Part shown: positions 61,701 to 64,000 of the stretch, piece by piece
Layout: the number at the start of each line of letters is the position of its first letter
Numbering within the stretch: position 1 is the first letter of the stretch
Origin: Lichenostomus cassidix
Taxonomy: Eukaryota > Chordata > Aves > Passeriformes > Meliphagidae
DNA length: 64,000 nt
NCBI GenBank assembly: GCA_008360975.2
Contig: CM039183.1
Span: forward strand, 12,117,762 to 12,181,761
Reading direction: 5' to 3'
Made by a program: the position numbers and the translations under genes
The notes under the pieces: model-generated
What the model saw: the letters and a program-made list of their open reading frames with translations, nothing else
The model's database searches: none
What the model was told of the DNA's origin: nothing

Positions 61701-64000
61701 GAGGAAGGAGCACTCGCTCCTTAATGTTTGCAAGTTCAGGACCTAGAGGGTAACTGAGCCAGTTTGCATTTAGGAATCAGAAGCAGCAACAATAATGTGC
61801 AACCTTATGTATTTGTATTCCAAGTTCTAGAATGGTGGAGGAAATTAAGTCATGTCTGAATAACCCTTGGTCTGGTGTGAATACAACTGAGTGATTGATC
61901 TCCATTACCCCCAGGAGAGGAGAGCTGGCCTAAAAAGCAGTGACTTCCATGAACCAGAGGCAGATTTGGCAATGCCTAGAAATGGACAGTGCTCAAATGC
62001 AGTTTTTGAGTTGCTGGATTGTCACAAAGGGAGGTATTGATTGTTGGATGATTACACTGAATCAGAACAGTGTTGATAAACAGGAATCTGTTTGTTAGCT
62101 GTTAGCAAATGCTAGAGTGCAGTTGGAGTGAGTATTTAGGTTGATTTAACAGTGGTTTTCTAGTAGCTTGGCCCCACAGCAGCCAGAAATGTCTCAGATT
62201 TTTTTTCCCTTAAATTATGTCAGGTGGAACATTTGGGGTACCTAACAGCATTTGCCTCTCCTCCATGAGTTATTCCAAGGCTTGAAATGTCTAGAGACCG
62301 AAAGATTAAAACATCTGGACCTGCCATTTCACTGGCAGGGCCTCTCCAGTGGGTTTTTGGGGGTCTGTTAGACCTGTCAGATCCCATATATCCTGCAGAG
62401 CATTAACCCCTGTTCCCAGTGATGGTGAACACTGCCCTGGGAGTGCAGCAGAATTCTGTCCTCAGCTGCTGCTTTTCCTTGAGCACAACTAGAGTGCCAG
62501 CATAGGGAGAATTAGCCTCTAGAGCCATATTTGCAGGCCCAAATTAATTTGCAAAATAAGTCAGGAAATTCATTGAATCGTTCCAATGCTCTGAGGGAAG
62601 GTGAGGAAAATCCATGGTGCCATAATGTTAAAGCAAGTTGCAGTCCTTTCCGAGGGGAAAAGGATTTTTACAATGCCTACGTATGCACTGTGTAAAATTC
62701 AGACACAGTTAGTAGAAAAAGGTCTTTAAAACCTCACCAATATTGTAGTCTTTCAAATTACTTCTCTCCAAGCTCTATTACATTAGGTACTGCCGGTGCT
62801 GGGATTAACTCCTTGTGACTCTGAGCATGCAGCAATGATCAGGAGTGCTGTAGGGAGGTTTAGCTGGTAGAAAGAGTTGGTGTAGAGCTATGGAATTAAA
62901 ATTCCCTTAATTCCCAAGAGACTGGAGTGGGCATAAATGGCCAGTTCAGAAGGCTTAATGCAGGCTGAGGAAATGGGGATGAACAGAGCAAATGTGATTT
63001 GGGCTCTTTCGATAGCATGTCTCTTTTTATGGATTCTTGACATCTTGACAATCATATTAGGTCTGATTACTGTGGCAGTGTTGTCCCTACCAGCCTCTGG
63101 CTATGCAGCTGTCTTCTTCTCCTGGGTGAAAAGCTTGCTCCTATCATCCTTGTTCACTCCCTGCCCTCATCGTGGAACACAGGGAGAAATTTTCTCTGCA
63201 GTGTCCTTTTGCACACTGGAAGGCTCTTTCACAGCTCTCTTCTATCTTCCTGGCATTGAATCCCAAGTCCATTAATCCTCAGATTAATCCTGTGAGACCA
63301 CGTTTCCTAAAACCTTGATCTCTCTCAGTTGCAGTCTCTGGATGCTCTATCATTAGTGTGTATCTTTTGTGATGGGTGATCCTCAGAAACAGACACTATT
63401 TCAGATGAGAATTAGCAGGAGACCCCAGGCTTGGCTCTCAGAGCAGTTTTTCCATCAGCCATCAGTAATTTGGTGCCCTCTGTGAAGCTGTTGATGGGCA
63501 CATCAGGCTGGGGGAGCCCTCTTGGAATGGGAATTGAAATGGAACTCTCCAGTCAGAATAACATTTCATCTTTACATTACATTAATTTTTATTTGCTTCA
63601 GTTTATTGCAAGTTTACTCCACGATGTTTTAGCTCAGGGAATGTTTTGACGTGTGTCTGCTGTGCGTGCTGGGGAGGAAAAGATAAAATTGAGTGAGCAG
63701 TCAGCATTTCTGCAAATCTCTTCACCTGTGAAAAGCCATTGCTAAAAATGCTTTTCAGTGCTCCCTTTGTAATCTTGCAAAGACCAGGCTGATACAGCAA
63801 TATCTGCATCTCCAGGAGGCATGATGATTTTCTTATGAAAGAGTAAATCAGAAGAAATGCAATTTGTCAGCTTTCCCCCTGAAGCTGGAGTGGGGTAATT
63901 TATTATCAGGTGCCTTGGCACTCTGTGCTCTTGAAATGTACAGGAAATAGAACTGCTTTCCCTCCAGTTTTCCCAATTCTGGCTGTTTTCAGTGGATGTG
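58761..64000. other. Intergenic DNA to the end of the window
   Basis: No gene is supported. Open frames include 161 codons on + at 59229-59714, 146 on - at 60889-61329, and a hydrophobic 112-codon frame on + at 62937-63275. None matches a family I know. SLC24A3, the next gene in mammals, is not visible. Confidence 0.6.

Overview
The window comes from a vertebrate nuclear genome, almost certainly a bird. Short GT-AG introns split conserved vertebrate genes. Several fragments are CR1 non-LTR retrotransposons, including the CR1 3' end with its repeated ATTCTATG-type terminus. The gene order is the one known around human chromosome 20p11.23 (POLR3F, SEC23B, SMIM26, DTD1). All four recognised genes lie on the + strand. 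I cannot name the species.

Layout: (1) 388-2787 holds the last four coding exons of POLR3F, an RNA polymerase III subunit. Its 3'UTR ends near a probable poly(A) signal at about 3353. (2) 3.4-7.8 kb has no gene I can support. Mammals carry RBBP9 on the - strand here, and I find none of its exons. (3) 7.8-8.6 kb is a CpG island with duplicated YY1-type motifs and a GC-rich minisatellite. It is the likely SEC23B promoter and start of intron 1. (4) 9997-22439 is a complete SEC23B reading frame of 767 codons in 19 coding exons, with every splice phase consistent. (5) 22917-24058 is SMIM26, two exons and 100 codons, starting about 330 bp after the SEC23B poly(A) signal. (6) 25554-35665 is DTD1, five coding exons and 207 codons, starting in a CpG island. 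About 1.4 kb past its stop is an unexplained, coding-looking terminal exon (37044-37160) followed by a poly(A) signal. (7) 37.4-64 kb is AT-rich intergenic DNA with CR1 debris, microsatellites, homopolymer tracts, a few palindromes and one isolated CpG-rich patch near 58.5 kb. No protein-coding gene is supported there.

The genes do not form a pathway. They are neighbouring housekeeping genes (Pol III transcription, COPII vesicle coat, a mitochondrial microprotein, tRNA proofreading), of which SEC23B, SMIM26 and DTD1 have CpG-rich promoters in view. The best leads are the orphan terminal exon behind DTD1, the duplicated YY1 promoter module, several perfect hairpins in non-coding DNA, and the apparent absence of RBBP9. 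All exon borders were read by eye from reading frame, splice consensus and recalled family sequences. No alignment or transcript data were available.
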